From positions 1 through 37,446 of the forward strand of contig PUPH01000034.1 in the NCBI GenBank assembly GCA_003553085.1: a stretch of DNA of 37,446 nucleotides, read 5' to 3'. The notes below the pieces were generated by a model, which had not been told where the DNA came from, did not search any database, and worked only from the letters and a program-made list of their open reading frames with translations. Of this stretch, positions 16,299 through 24,882 are shown piece by piece (position 1 is the first letter of the stretch; the number at the start of each line of letters is the position of its first letter). The translations under genes were made by a program, and so were the position numbers. The stretch comes from Thermoplasmata archaeon. GTDB lineage: Archaea > Thermoplasmatota > Thermoplasmata > Halarchaeoplasmatales > Halarchaeoplasmataceae.

Positions 16299-17243
16299 GT
16301 GGAAGATATTTACGCCACCGAAAGGCTAAAGTGGACTCTGATACGAGAAAACAAAGGTAAAGAACTGGATGAAGTGATAAAGGGAGAAGAGTGTGTTAAC
16401 GATATCGGTATGTTTTATCGTATCGTTAAAACATATGAGATCGATCTACGATTGCCACATCGGGAAGTGACCATAGATAGCATTTGTTCAGATCTTATAC
16501 TACTACCCGGTGTCGGTCCAGCCACTGCGGATTCTCTCAGAAAGAAGGGTATAACCAGCTTAAAAGATGTAATAGAAGATTCTAGATGGTGCGAACCTGC
16601 TAGAGATATACTCCAGATGATAGAAGATGATGATATCGCTTCTATCTTGTCAGTCGTAGAACGATGGCACAAGTTCAGTCATCCATCTTGTAATGCCCTA
16701 TTAGGGATGGCTGAGAAAGAGGATCTGCTATTCTTCGACATAGAAACCATGGGTTTACGGCATCGACCGCTTTTTCTTATAGGTGTAGGATACTTTGATG
16801 GTGATAACTTCGTGCTTGAGCAATTCTTGGCCAGAGATACCTCCGAAGAGAAAGCGGTGATACATGAGTTCTTGAATCAGTCGGCGACGTATGATATAAT
16901 GGTCAGTTTTAACGGCAGAAGTTTCGATGCTAGGTTCATCAGGGAGAGGATGGAACGGTACGATATGAATGGATTTAAGAGTATGCCACATTTTGATCTC
17001 CTCCACATGTCCCGGGGACGATGGGAACTCATCAACAATAAGTTATCCACCATAGAGGGTGAAGTACTTGGGGTGGAGAGAGATGTTGACATATCGAGTG
17101 CACTGGTACCACATTTTTACGAACTATTTCTACGTAGAAAAAATCCTGGGCCACTGATACCGATAATAGGGCACAATCAACAGGATATAGTATCCATGGT
17201 ACACCTGCTCGATATATTATGTAAGGGTCTTAAAGACCAGTGA
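16299..17243 (+). CDS. YprB-like RNase H-fold exonuclease with helix-hairpin-helix
   Basis: 314 residues. Residues about 60-100 carry a helix-hairpin-helix DNA-binding element (LPGVGPATADSLRKKGI). The nuclease fold follows: FFDIETMGL near 147-155 supplies the first acidic pair, VSFNGRSFDARFIRERM near 200-216 the second motif, and GHNQQDIVSMVHLLDIL near 291-307 the last acidic motif. This order matches the predicted YprB/RNase_H_2 exonucleases. The GTG start has GGTGA 3 bases upstream, overlapping the previous stop. Substrate (DNA, RNA or hybrid) cannot be told from sequence. Confidence 0.75.
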   Translation: MEDIYATERLKWTLIRENKGKELDEVIKGEECVNDIGMFYRIVKTYEIDLRLPHREVTIDSICSDLILLPGVGPATADSLRKKGITSLKDVIEDSRWCEPARDILQMIEDDDIASILSVVERWHKFSHPSCNALLGMAEKEDLLFFDIETMGLRHRPLFLIGVGYFDGDNFVLEQFLARDTSEEKAVIHEFLNQSATYDIMVSFNGRSFDARFIRERMERYDMNGFKSMPHFDLLHMSRGRWELINNKLSTIEGEVLGVERDVDISSALVPHFYELFLRRKNPGPLIPIIGHNQQDIVSMVHLLDILCKGLKDQ

Positions 17244-17256
17244 GAAAAAGTAGGAA

Positions 17257-17266
17257 AAATATTTAT
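17257..17266 (+). promoter_or_regulatory. Box A for the RND exporter gene
   Basis: AATATTTATT ends 38 bases before the preferred ATG at 17304; the transcript would carry a short leader that includes the AAGGTG ribosome site. Confidence 0.45.
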
Positions 17267-17303
17267 TTGATTGACATATAGTAAATGCATTGAAGGTGTT
17301 AGA

Positions 17304-19943
17304 ATGAATATTATAGGGCGTTATGAAAAGATGGTGTCTAAGAGACCGTGGGCTTTCATCACGGTCTTGGTTGTCATCACCCTGATCTTCTCCTTTTTTG
17401 CCTCACAGATGGAGATGAACTTTGGTGAGGATGATTTTCAACCGGATACGGAGGTTGCATTGGCCAACCGGAGGGTGAACGAGATATACGGGCGGGATGG
17501 AGAACAGATCACTCTGATATTCATCTCGGAAAACAATGTTTTGAGTAGTGATTCACTGGTGTATCAACTTGAATTCGAAGAAAAGATACTAGGATCAGAT
17601 TTTGATATGGACATGGTCGAAACTACACCCGAGAGTCCTCAAGGTTTTTCCTCTCCGGCAAGACTGATCGCTCAAACCAGATTCATCAGCGAATTGGTGG
17701 ATCTAAGCGAACAGTTCATAGGGCCTGATCAGGGTGATTTTTCAGAGATCCAGCAGGAGTTGAGTGAAAAAGTATTTACGCTGAATACTGAAGAGATGAA
17801 GACAATAATAGGAGGGGGCACACTCGAGGTCGACTTTTCCTTTGTTCCAGAGCCTATACCTGTAGAATTTGATCCCTTTGAGCCTGAAATGCTCGATGAG
17901 TTGTATGCAGATCCTTTCATATCAGAGATATTCCCTCTAGAAGATATCTTAGGATTTTTACTATCGAGTGATTACGACAGGATTAGCCATACCGCGAGTA
18001 AATCGTTGATGGCTATAGCGGTAAGAGGCGATATACCGGAGGATCGAGCATTAGAGTCGGAGAAAGAGATACAAAGGCTCACCCGTGAGTCTAGTCACGA
18101 TGAAGTGAGTGTGCGCATATTGGGTAACGCTTTGATCCAGGATGAGATCAACCAAGCCTCAGGCAGGAATATCGCTATCTTGATGCCGGCCGCGTTCATC
18201 TTCGTTATAGTGGTTTTAGGCTTGATGTATAGGAACATTACAGATACCGTTTTGAACCTACTCTCACTGATCATGGCGGTGATATGGGTTTACGGTGTAG
18301 GTGTTCTATTGGGTGTAAATCTGGGGAATCCCATGATGACCACTGTTCCCGTACTCATAATCGGTCTTGGTATAGATTATGGAATACACTATACATCCCG
18401 GTACCGTGAAGAGTTAAAAGAAGGAAAAAACGTGGGCCAGGCGATAACCTTGGCCGGAGCCACAGTGGGTTTTGCGATCCTACTCACAACGGTCACCACA
18501 ATAATCGGCTTCATGAGCAACATAACTTCTAACATCTCGGCGATCAGAGATTTCGGAATACTGTGTTCCGTGGGAATTCTGAGTGCGTTCATACTCATGT
18601 TGACCTTTTTCCCAGCCTCTAAGACCATAATAGATAATAGGAGAAAAAGGAAGGGTAAAGAGTTGGTGAAAGAGAAAAAAGCAAGGAAGAAATTGACCTT
18701 AGGAAAAAGGTTCTGGGCTAAGATCGGCGAACCAGAAACGTTCTGTGAATCCGATGTGAGCTGTGTCAACAACGGACTGGGTCTGGGTGCCATCGCTGCA
18801 AGGACTCCGGTTAGGGTACTCATCGTCGTTCTTCTTATCACCTCTGCTGCTGTTTACGGAGGGTTGCAGCTTGAAGCTAGATACGATTTCAGAGATTTTT
18901 TACCTTCGGACCTCGAGGTGACGGATACATTCAATATGTTCGTTGAAGATTTCGACTTCAGCCAGGAGACCGTATTTGTACTCGTAGAGGGCGACATAAC
19001 ACAGCCCAGTGTTTTCCAACGTACAGAAGAAGTACAAAATAGAGCTACGGAGAGTGATTATTATGTACCGGCTAGGAGTATAGAATCCCCTTATTCCCTA
19101 GCCATCTCCATGATCAATGAAAATTCTCCCAACTACAACAGTTCGTTCGCAGAGATATGGGATGCTAACATGCAGGATGATGTGAGTAGTGAGAACATAA
19201 TCGCGGTGTACGACGGTCTATACGAGTATGCTCCTGAAAGAGCTGCAAGAGTGATCTCAGAAGATTATGACGGATTCGTGATCAGGATACCTGTGGATAC
19301 TAGAGATGAAACTAGGGTGAAAGAAACGGAAGAGGATATGGTATGGGCGATGCAGCCCATGAAAGAAGAGGACCTGGATAGAGTGATAGTGACCGGAGGC
19401 CCGATAGTCAGTTTCTCTACGTTCGAATCCATCAACCAGGGGCAGATAGATACTTTATTGATCACCTTTGTGATAGCACTGATCATCCTAACTATACTTT
19501 ATAAATATCTGGGCAAAGGATACTCTCTGGGAGCCATCACGATCTTACCACTGGTCTTCGTTATAAGTTGGACGTTCGGAACCATGTATTACCTAAATAT
19601 TCCTTTGAATCCAGTTACAGTCACCATCGCAGCCATAACAGTCGGTCTCGGTATCGATTACAGCATACACATCACCCAGCGGTTCATAGAAGAAACGGAG
19701 CGCATCGATCAACCCCAATGTGCACTTTGTGTAGCCGCTAGTCATACTGGGAGTGCCCTGTTCGGATCAGCTACAACCACCATCGTGGGATTTGGGATAC
19801 TATCGCTAGCTATAATCCCACCTCTAGCTCAATTTGGACAGGTAAGCGCTATAAGCATATTCTATGCATTCCTTGCATCCGTATTCGTTTCGCCGACTTT
19901 CCTGTTACTTTGGTATAGATTTAGAAATAGATCTGAGGGCTAA
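17304..19943 (+). CDS. RND-superfamily (HAE3/MMPL-type) exporter
   Basis: About 879 residues with the two-fold RND layout: one N-terminal membrane helix, a large extracytoplasmic domain, five helices, then a repeat of the same arrangement. Each half carries the family signature in its membrane block, GLGIDYGIHYTSRYREE and GLGIDYSIHITQRFIEE, whose aspartates carry protons. Archaeal HAE3 members are thought to move hydrophobic or lipid-like molecules; the substrate here is unknown. A basic linker of about 60 residues (RRKRKGKELVKEKKARKK) separates the halves. The ATG at 17304 is preferred over 17271 because AAGGTG lies 7 bases upstream and the N-terminus then begins MNIIGRYEK. AlaX follows after 42 bases. 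Confidence 0.85.
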   Translation: MNIIGRYEKMVSKRPWAFITVLVVITLIFSFFASQMEMNFGEDDFQPDTEVALANRRVNEIYGRDGEQITLIFISENNVLSSDSLVYQLEFEEKILGSDFDMDMVETTPESPQGFSSPARLIAQTRFISELVDLSEQFIGPDQGDFSEIQQELSEKVFTLNTEEMKTIIGGGTLEVDFSFVPEPIPVEFDPFEPEMLDELYADPFISEIFPLEDILGFLLSSDYDRISHTASKSLMAIAVRGDIPEDRALESEKEIQRLTRESSHDEVSVRILGNALIQDEINQASGRNIAILMPAAFIFVIVVLGLMYRNITDTVLNLLSLIMAVIWVYGVGVLLGVNLGNPMMTTVPVLIIGLGIDYGIHYTSRYREELKEGKNVGQAITLAGATVGFAILLTTVTTIIGFMSNITSNISAIRDFGILCSVGILSAFILMLTFFPASKTIIDNRRKRKGKELVKEKKARKKLTLGKRFWAKIGEPETFCESDVSCVNNGLGLGAIAARTPVRVLIVVLLITSAAVYGGLQLEARYDFRDFLPSDLEVTDTFNMFVEDFDFSQETVFVLVEGDITQPSVFQRTEEVQNRATESDYYVPARSIESPYSLAISMINENSPNYNSSFAEIWDANMQDDVSSENIIAVYDGLYEYAPERAARVISEDYDGFVIRIPVDTRDETRVKETEEDMVWAMQPMKEEDLDRVIVTGGPIVSFSTFESINQGQIDTLLITFVIALIILTILYKYLGKGYSLGAITILPLVFVISWTFGTMYYLNIPLNPVTVTIAAITVGLGIDYSIHITQRFIEETERIDQPQCALCVAASHTGSALFGSATTTIVGFGILSLAIIPPLAQFGQVSAISIFYAFLASVFVSPTFLLLWYRFRNRSEG

Positions 19944-19985
19944 GATTCGAAACCAATATCTATGACCCATGCTGTATGGTGGAAC

Positions 19986-20702
19986 ATGACAGAATTACTA
20001 TACATGCCCGATATAGAAAGTAACTATATCAAAGAGTTCGAAGCAGTGGTTGTTAGTACAGGTAAAGAACATGTGGTCCTAGATAGAACCGCTTTCTATC
20101 CTGAGGGTGGTGGACAGCCGTCGGACACCGGAAGATTAGTTTGGGATGAATATGAAACATCTGTGGTGAAGGTGGAAAAGAAAGGAAAGGTCATACATAG
20201 ATTGGAAGGGAAGATGCCAAAGGAAGGGGAAGAGGTCTCAGGAGTGATCGACTGGGAACCAAGACACATGCATATGAAGCTACATACAGCTCAGCATCTT
20301 TTCTCAGCGGTAGTTTACGACCTCTTCGGTGGAGAGACCGTCGGCAATCAGATATATACGGATTATTCAAGGGTGGATTTTCATCCAGTAGATCTCTCTG
20401 CGGATGATCTTAAACAGATCGAAGTAGAAATAAATCGACTGATCCAAGAAGCACACCCAGTATCAGTTTATAAGGAAGAGAGATCGATACTTGAAAAGGA
20501 TATAGAAGCAAATAGGGTTAATCTATCCCTGATACCAAAATCGATCAAGATGCTGAGGGTGATCGATATAGATGGTTACGATATATGTCCCTGTGCGGGA
20601 ACACATGTTCGTAACACAGAAGAGATCGGAGGAGTGAGGATAACTGGAGATGAAAACAAAGGTAAGGATAAACAGAGGATATACTACGAACTACGCGAAT
20701 GA
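19986..20702 (+). CDS. alaX: Alanyl-tRNA editing protein AlaX
   Basis: About 238 residues, AlaX-M size. It removes serine or glycine wrongly attached to tRNA-Ala. The sequence has the AlaRS second additional domain pattern: FYPEGGGQPSDTG near the start, the zinc-binding HTAQH near residues 100-104, and CPCAGTHV near 201-208, which supplies the remaining zinc ligands. I chose the ATG at 19986 (MTELLYMPD), with GGTGG just upstream; the longer reading from 19962 adds eight residues not typical of the family. It follows the RND gene in the same direction but is probably unrelated in function. Confidence 0.88.
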   Translation: MTELLYMPDIESNYIKEFEAVVVSTGKEHVVLDRTAFYPEGGGQPSDTGRLVWDEYETSVVKVEKKGKVIHRLEGKMPKEGEEVSGVIDWEPRHMHMKLHTAQHLFSAVVYDLFGGETVGNQIYTDYSRVDFHPVDLSADDLKQIEVEINRLIQEAHPVSVYKEERSILEKDIEANRVNLSLIPKSIKMLRVIDIDGYDICPCAGTHVRNTEEIGGVRITGDENKGKDKQRIYYELRE

Positions 20703-20885
20703 GTCTCAACTGAGTGTAATACTAGATTTTAGATCCCTCTAGCAATAAATCAATGACTTTTAGGATACGGTCGAAAGATATATTTTACACCCTGACAATC
20801 ATGGATAGAGTCTTCGAAGAGGAGATAAAGAGCTTCGGAAATCGCTAAAACAGAGATATACACTGTGATCGGAGATAATTGAGAT

Positions 20886-21449
20886 ATGATGGAATACGTA
20901 TCATTCGTAAAAAAGGACATTTTCAAGGATGCATATATGGCTTTGTTGACCCTAGCTCCAGCTTTCGTTGTATCCATGTTCATCATAAGTATGGGATCCG
21001 ACGTGTACAGAGCTGTCTCTGCTGTTTTGGTCAATTATTACTTCGCCATCGGTGTCGGATGGATATCATCCCCAGTGGTGGGTTTATCAGCCGGCCTAGG
21101 ACCATTATCATTACTTCTGATATTGGTTTTCGTTGCTATGCAGGGTTCTTTTTTCATAAGCTTCAACTACGACCTTCTGGAGAAGGTACCTTTGATCGGT
21201 AGATTAGTCAAAAGGGTAAGAAGAAAGGCTAACGAAGTCATAGAAAAACACTCTCTATTAGAAAATGTAAGTTACATAACCATATTCTGGCTAATGTTCA
21301 TCCCTCTATATGGAACAGGTCCCATGTCTATGAGTTTGATCGGCCGAATACTATCTCTAGAATGGTGGAAGCTTTGGATCACCATCAGTTTATCGGTCAT
21401 TACAAGGTATTCCCTGGTGATCAGTATAGTTTATTTTGGTTTATTTTGA
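20886..21449 (+). CDS. Small multidrug-export family membrane protein (COG2426/PF06695 type)
   Basis: 187 residues with about five hydrophobic segments and the family's characteristic FIPLYGTGPMSMSLIGRILSL near the C-terminus, plus a basic cytoplasmic loop (KRVRRKANEVIEKH). The family is named as putative small multidrug export proteins, but the transport function is poorly established. GGAG lies about 12 bases ahead of two adjacent ATG codons. A 183-base spacer separates it from AlaX; I see no gene in that spacer. Confidence 0.7.
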   Translation: MMEYVSFVKKDIFKDAYMALLTLAPAFVVSMFIISMGSDVYRAVSAVLVNYYFAIGVGWISSPVVGLSAGLGPLSLLLILVFVAMQGSFFISFNYDLLEKVPLIGRLVKRVRRKANEVIEKHSLLENVSYITIFWLMFIPLYGTGPMSMSLIGRILSLEWWKLWITISLSVITRYSLVISIVYFGLF

Positions 21450-21520
21450 TCGTTAAAGAAGAGCTTTATTCACGAAGCGATGTTCTCTTCCCTATGGTCG
21501 CAAATAAAAAAAAAGTGCGC

Positions 21521-21539
21521 AGTAATGGTGACCATTACT
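21521..21539. repeat. 19-bp perfect palindrome
   Basis: AGTAATGGT-G-ACCATTACT: nine-base arms around one central base, followed by a CCTTTTTAC T-run. The central spacer is too short for an RNA hairpin with full arms; it could be a protein-binding site or part of a terminator. Confidence 0.6.
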
Positions 21540-21647
21540 CCTTTTTACAATTTCTTCACTAGCGTTCAGAAATATGTAAATGCTCCCGCGTCAGAAAAAT
21601 ATGGGATATTTTTCCACTAGGTCGCATTTTTTCAGAAAATAAAAAAG

Positions 21648-21664
21648 TGCTCCCGCCGGGATTC
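21648..21664 (-). repeat. 17-bp exact copy of the tRNA-Glu 3' end (tRNA remnant)
   Basis: TGCTCCCGCCGGGATTC is identical to 21767-21783, the acceptor and T-stem end of the intact tRNA-Glu 119 bp away, and similarity continues weakly beyond. A shorter 9-bp piece (TGCTCCCGC) is at 21581-21589. None of the fragments can fold as a tRNA. Confidence 0.75.
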
Positions 21665-21766
21665 TACTCGTAATAACTCGTTCAACTCGTTATTTCAAGT
21701 GCTCGTAAAACAAGTTTTACTCACGAACCGAGGTTCTCCTCCCTATGGTCGCAAATAAAGAAAAAA

Positions 21767-21841
21767 TGCTCCCGCCGGGATTCGAACCCGAGTTTTTGGC
21801 TCGAGAGGCCAAAATGATTGGCCGGACTACACTACGGGAGC
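21767..21841 (-). tRNA. tRNA-Glu (anticodon CTC)
   Basis: 75 bases. The acceptor stem GCTCCCG pairs with CGGGAGC, the D-arm begins GTGTAGTCCGG, the anticodon stem TTGGC/GCCAA encloses the loop CTCTCGA (anticodon CTC), and the T-arm contains GGGTTCGAATCCC. CCA is not encoded. It is transcribed away from the neighbouring tRNA-Phe. Confidence 0.93.
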
Positions 21842-22014
21842 GGGTTGAAAGAAAAGTCGTTCAGCAAGATTCTAGGTTGTTACTTGCTACACGTTAAATC
21901 CTACCAAAATACTTTTGATATTTAATGATTTCCACAACCATCCAATAAATCGGAAATTTTCACGTTGGTTAAAGCGTAAAGTTAAAATCCAACAAGCACC
22001 TAACCGGATTCCAA

Positions 22015-22087
22015 GCCGCAGTAACTCAGTTGGGAGAGTGCCACGCTGAAGACGTGGATGTCGCCGGTTCAAGTCCGGCCTGCGGCA
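22015..22087 (+). tRNA. tRNA-Phe (anticodon GAA)
   Basis: 73 bases. The acceptor stem GCCGCAG pairs with CTGCGGC, the D-arm is ACTC/GAGT, the anticodon stem CCACG/CGTGG encloses CTGAAGA (anticodon GAA), and the T-arm GCCGG/CCGGC encloses TTCAAGT. CCA is not encoded and no intron is present. Confidence 0.95.
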
Positions 22088-22165
22088 CTTTAAAGGTTTT
22101 GATCTAGTGTATGTCAGATATGAAAGAGATGGTAACCAAGCCTTCGGGTCGGTTGGGTCGATAAT

Positions 22166-22903
22166 ATGATAATTTATGGAAGAGGCTTATCGTCAGGAAC
22201 ATCGAAGGGAACACTAGTTTCTTTAGATGAACTGAAATCGGTATCTCAAAATAGTGTGGAAGAGATATGTTTTTTCAAACATGTTCGGCAGAGTGATTTC
22301 ACACCCTCGCTTTTAAAACTGAATAAAGATGCAAATAAAAAACCTAAAGGTTTGATCACCGATAAGGCTGGAGATGATGTCATCGATTTTGCGAATGATT
22401 CAAATATCCCATTGGTTGATAAAATTCAATTGGACATACTTAAAGAAGGGGATCGAGCAATATTAGATGGTTGTAATGGAACGGTAGACCTATCAGATGT
22501 CAAGGAGCAGCCTGTTGTGACCGTTTTTCTACAGAAAGGTTGCAAGATATTATTATTGAGGAGAAGCGAAGACGTCGGTAGCTACAGAGGTAAATGGGGT
22601 GCGGTATCAGGTTATCAAGAGTTGGAACCTTTAGAACAGGCCATGGTGGAGATCGAGGAAGAAACTAGTATGGAAGCAAAATACATATGCAAGGGCGAAC
22701 CTGTTTTGGTGAGATACCAAGATATAGTTTGGAGGGTTGAGCCGATGTTGTTCGAAACCCAGGATGAACCTAGTTTGAACTGGGAAAACACCATGTACCG
22801 TTGGGTAGAACCGGAAAAGATAAAAGAATTAGATACTGTACCTAAATTATGGCAGGCTTACGAATCTGTAAGGAGATCTAAAGATGCGAATAAAAACAGA
22901 TGA
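22166..22903 (+). CDS. Swivelling-domain-like / Nudix hydrolase fusion protein
   Basis: 245 residues in two parts. Residues 1-110 (GRGLSSGTSKGTLVS, then GLITDKAGDDVIDFANDSNIPLVDKIQL...DGCNGTVDL) resemble a PEP-utiliser-type swivelling beta/beta/alpha domain, without the phospho-histidine. Residues about 113-235 are Nudix: WGAVSGYQELEPLEQAMVEIEEETSM matches the Nudix box, keeping the metal-binding glutamates but with V in place of the box arginine and S in place of the final glycine. Nudix enzymes cleave nucleoside diphosphates linked to another group; the substrate is unknown. The end overlaps mtnA by 20 bases, so the two are coupled, which hints at a nucleotide-salvage role. Confidence 0.72.
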   Translation: MIIYGRGLSSGTSKGTLVSLDELKSVSQNSVEEICFFKHVRQSDFTPSLLKLNKDANKKPKGLITDKAGDDVIDFANDSNIPLVDKIQLDILKEGDRAILDGCNGTVDLSDVKEQPVVTVFLQKGCKILLLRRSEDVGSYRGKWGAVSGYQELEPLEQAMVEIEEETSMEAKYICKGEPVLVRYQDIVWRVEPMLFETQDEPSLNWENTMYRWVEPEKIKELDTVPKLWQAYESVRRSKDANKNR

Positions 22904-23885
22904 TGGTATCAAAGATATGAGGGCGGTGTGGAGGGAAGGAAACATCGTAAAGATGATAGATCAACGATATCTTCCCAACGAACTGATTATTTTTTCAGCT
23001 AAAAACGCTGACGATATACACATGGCAATAAAAGAGATGGTTGTGAGAGGGGCCCCATGCATCGGTGTTACGGCAGCCTATGGTATGGCACAGGCTTTTG
23101 AAAAACGGGTTGATACATCAGAGGCCGCTTCTAAGATAAAAAGTGCAAGGCCGACAGCCTACGACCTTTTCTATGCTGTGGATCACATGCAGGAACAGGT
23201 CAAACAAGGGAAGGATCCAAGTGAGGCGGCTGACGATTATGCTTTATCAGTGATAAACAAATGCCGTGCTATAGGTGAGAACGGTGCTAAAATGATCGAG
23301 GATGGTTATAACATCCTGACTCATTGTAACGCAGGTGCTCTAGCGACTGTAGATCATGGTACAGCACTAGCCCCTATGAGGGTAGGAAAAGAGCAGGAAA
23401 AAAATATATTTGTCTACGTTGACGAGACCCGACCTCGTTTACAGGGTGCCAAACTCACTGCATGGGAATTATACAATGAAGATATAAGGCACACCGTGAT
23501 AGCAGACAACGCTGCCGGCCACTACATTCAAAGGGGTCATATAGACATGGTAATCGTTGGGACCGACAGGATAGCGGCTAACGGAGATATCGCCAATAAG
23601 ATCGGTACCTACGAGAAAGCTGTAGTCGCTAAAGAGAACGGAGTTCCCTTTTACGTCGCAGCACCGGTGACCACCTTCGACCCGAACACCGAATCAGGTA
23701 TGGATATACCCATCGAGGAGAGGGATCCTAAAGAGGTTACCATCATGGATGGTGTGAGGGTTGTTTCACCGGGATCGAACGCAAATAACCCGGCCTTCGA
23801 TGTTACACCCTCTCGGTATATTACAGGCTATATCACGGAGAAAGGTATCTACACTCCCGATGATCTGGAAGATATGTTCGATTGA
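22884..23885 (+). CDS. mtnA: S-methyl-5-thioribose-1-phosphate isomerase (eIF2B-like family)
   Basis: This 333-residue enzyme converts methylthioribose-1-phosphate to methylthioribulose-1-phosphate in methionine salvage, and the family also handles the 5-deoxyribose analogue. Family motifs are in order: VRGAPCIGVTAAYGMA, LTHCNAGALATVDHGTAL (catalytic cysteine), VDETRPRLQGAKLTAWEL, VGTDRIAANGDIANKIGTY (catalytic aspartate) and FYVAAPVTTFD with IPIEERDP. All are complete. GGAGATC lies about 5 bases before the ATG, inside the Nudix gene. eIF2B-alpha or ribose-1,5-bisphosphate isomerase are less likely because the MtnA-specific motifs are intact. The next gene, thioredoxin, converges. Confidence 0.92.
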   Translation: MRIKTDDGIKDMRAVWREGNIVKMIDQRYLPNELIIFSAKNADDIHMAIKEMVVRGAPCIGVTAAYGMAQAFEKRVDTSEAASKIKSARPTAYDLFYAVDHMQEQVKQGKDPSEAADDYALSVINKCRAIGENGAKMIEDGYNILTHCNAGALATVDHGTALAPMRVGKEQEKNIFVYVDETRPRLQGAKLTAWELYNEDIRHTVIADNAAGHYIQRGHIDMVIVGTDRIAANGDIANKIGTYEKAVVAKENGVPFYVAAPVTTFDPNTESGMDIPIEERDPKEVTIMDGVRVVSPGSNANNPAFDVTPSRYITGYITEKGIYTPDDLEDMFD

Positions 23886-23897
23886 GTCCTGGGCGTC

Positions 23898-24233
23898 TTA
23901 GAGATAGTTTGCCAATAACTCCTTCAGATCGTCCTTTGGGAGAGCTCCGATTGCTTTGTCTTTGAGTTCTCCGTCCTTGAATATCAACAACGTGGGGATG
24001 GAAGAAACTCCGTACTCAGCGCTTTTATCCTTGTTCTGATCTACATTCAATTTTCCGATGGCGACTTTACCGCTCATCTCGACTGCCAACTCCTCCAGCA
24101 CCGGTTCCATCATCCGACATGGTCCACACCAGGCCGCCCAACAATCTACCATTGCCACAGGATAATCGTTCACGAATTCGTCCATATCTTCGTCCGTCAC
24201 ATCGACGGGTTCTTTAGGCCATGTTTCACTCAT
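23898..24233 (-). CDS. trxA: Thioredoxin
   Basis: 111 residues with the active site WAAWCGPCRMMEP at about 32-44, then the conserved lysine/aspartate region VAIGKLNVDQNKD and the cis-proline SSIPTLLIFKDGE. It reduces protein disulfides in the cytoplasm. The ATG has GGTGA 6 bases upstream, and an A+T-rich box (TTTTATTA, near 24281-24290) lies a suitable distance ahead. The first 12 residues (SETWPKEPVDVT) form a short extension typical of archaeal members. It could be a partner for the thiol-linked HdrB-type enzyme at the left end, but that is only a guess. Confidence 0.93.
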   Translation of the reverse strand: MSETWPKEPVDVTDEDMDEFVNDYPVAMVDCWAAWCGPCRMMEPVLEELAVEMSGKVAIGKLNVDQNKDKSAEYGVSSIPTLLIFKDGELKDKAIGALPKDDLKELLANYL

Positions 24234-24300
24234 ATTTCATCACCTTGGTTTTGTAAATTATGTGCATAAACAACACACACCCTAATAAAACTTTCCCATC

Positions 24301-24873
24301 TCACGGCTTGCCTTTAGATTCACCCCTTACGATACCCGAAGCCACTATGTGACTGATCCTTAAAGGTTCGGGTAATCTACCTCTTATCGAGAATAGTTTC
24401 AACATCCTTATTGCTTCTTCTAGTTCGACTCCCTCTACCTGGATATATATTGGCTTGTGAGGGGTATCGACTTCGTGTATATCTCCCCTATCTACCAGTG
24501 AAAATCTATCCTTCCAATCATCAAAATGCCCCTGCATAGCTATCTTGATAGTTTCGAAATCCGGTTCTTCTCGTGAAACACTGATCACAGGTATGTTCGT
24601 TTCCATGAACAACTTGTCCAGTTCGATGATGTTGAATCCACCTACGGCCATCCCGTCTGTGAAGATCACCTTTGCCTGGTCGGAAAATCTAGAATTAACG
24701 ATCATATCTATGATCTTATCAGTTGCATCCGTTCCGTCCACCTCTACATGGGTAGACAAAATACCTTCTAGGTAATTCGGAGCTCTAGTAAGATTACCTA
24801 CTACCATCACCTCCTCGTCAGAAAATTTGAAAGGTGAATCGTCTATTCCTATTGCCCGGATGTTGGTTTTCAA
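24301..24873 (-). CDS. DUF99 family protein (endonuclease V-like fold)
   Basis: About 190 residues matching archaeal DUF99/COG1628: RAIGIDDSPF near the start, a central VIFTDGMAVGGFNIIEL, PVISVSREEPD, and the C-terminal EPLRISHIVASGIVRGESKG. The family is predicted to share the endonuclease V fold, but its activity is not established. The open frame runs back to a GTG at 24882 directly after the TAG of pth2; I prefer the TTG at 24873 because GGTGATC (minus strand, 24883-24877) precedes it by 3 bases (5 from GGTGA). It is in the same reading frame as pth2 and the DUF1616-like gene, with only TAG codons between. Confidence 0.8.
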   Translation of the reverse strand: MKTNIRAIGIDDSPFKFSDEEVMVVGNLTRAPNYLEGILSTHVEVDGTDATDKIIDMIVNSRFSDQAKVIFTDGMAVGGFNIIELDKLFMETNIPVISVSREEPDFETIKIAMQGHFDDWKDRFSLVDRGDIHEVDTPHKPIYIQVEGVELEEAIRMLKLFSIRGRLPEPLRISHIVASGIVRGESKGKP

Positions 24874-24882
24874 GTCGATCAC

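Larger units (their letters stand above)
21450..21766. other. Non-coding spacer with imperfect direct repeats and tRNA-Glu 3'-end fragments
   Basis: No credible gene. The stretch around 21469-21508 is repeated imperfectly at 21720-21759, with an exact 19-bp core CCCTATGGTCGCAAATAAA at 21490-21508 and 21741-21759. Fragments of the tRNA-Glu 3' end occur at 21581-21589 and 21648-21664. The whole spacer looks built by partial duplications of the tRNA-Glu downstream flank. Confidence 0.7.

Noticed and set aside
20750-21034. 94-codon minus-strand open frame near the multidrug-export gene
   Set aside because: Mostly opposite the membrane protein gene; no promoter or ribosome site and no recognisable domain.
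21450-21766. A second tRNA-Glu gene or pseudogene
   Set aside because: Only the last 9-17 bases of the tRNA are present in each fragment; no anticodon or D-arm can be found.
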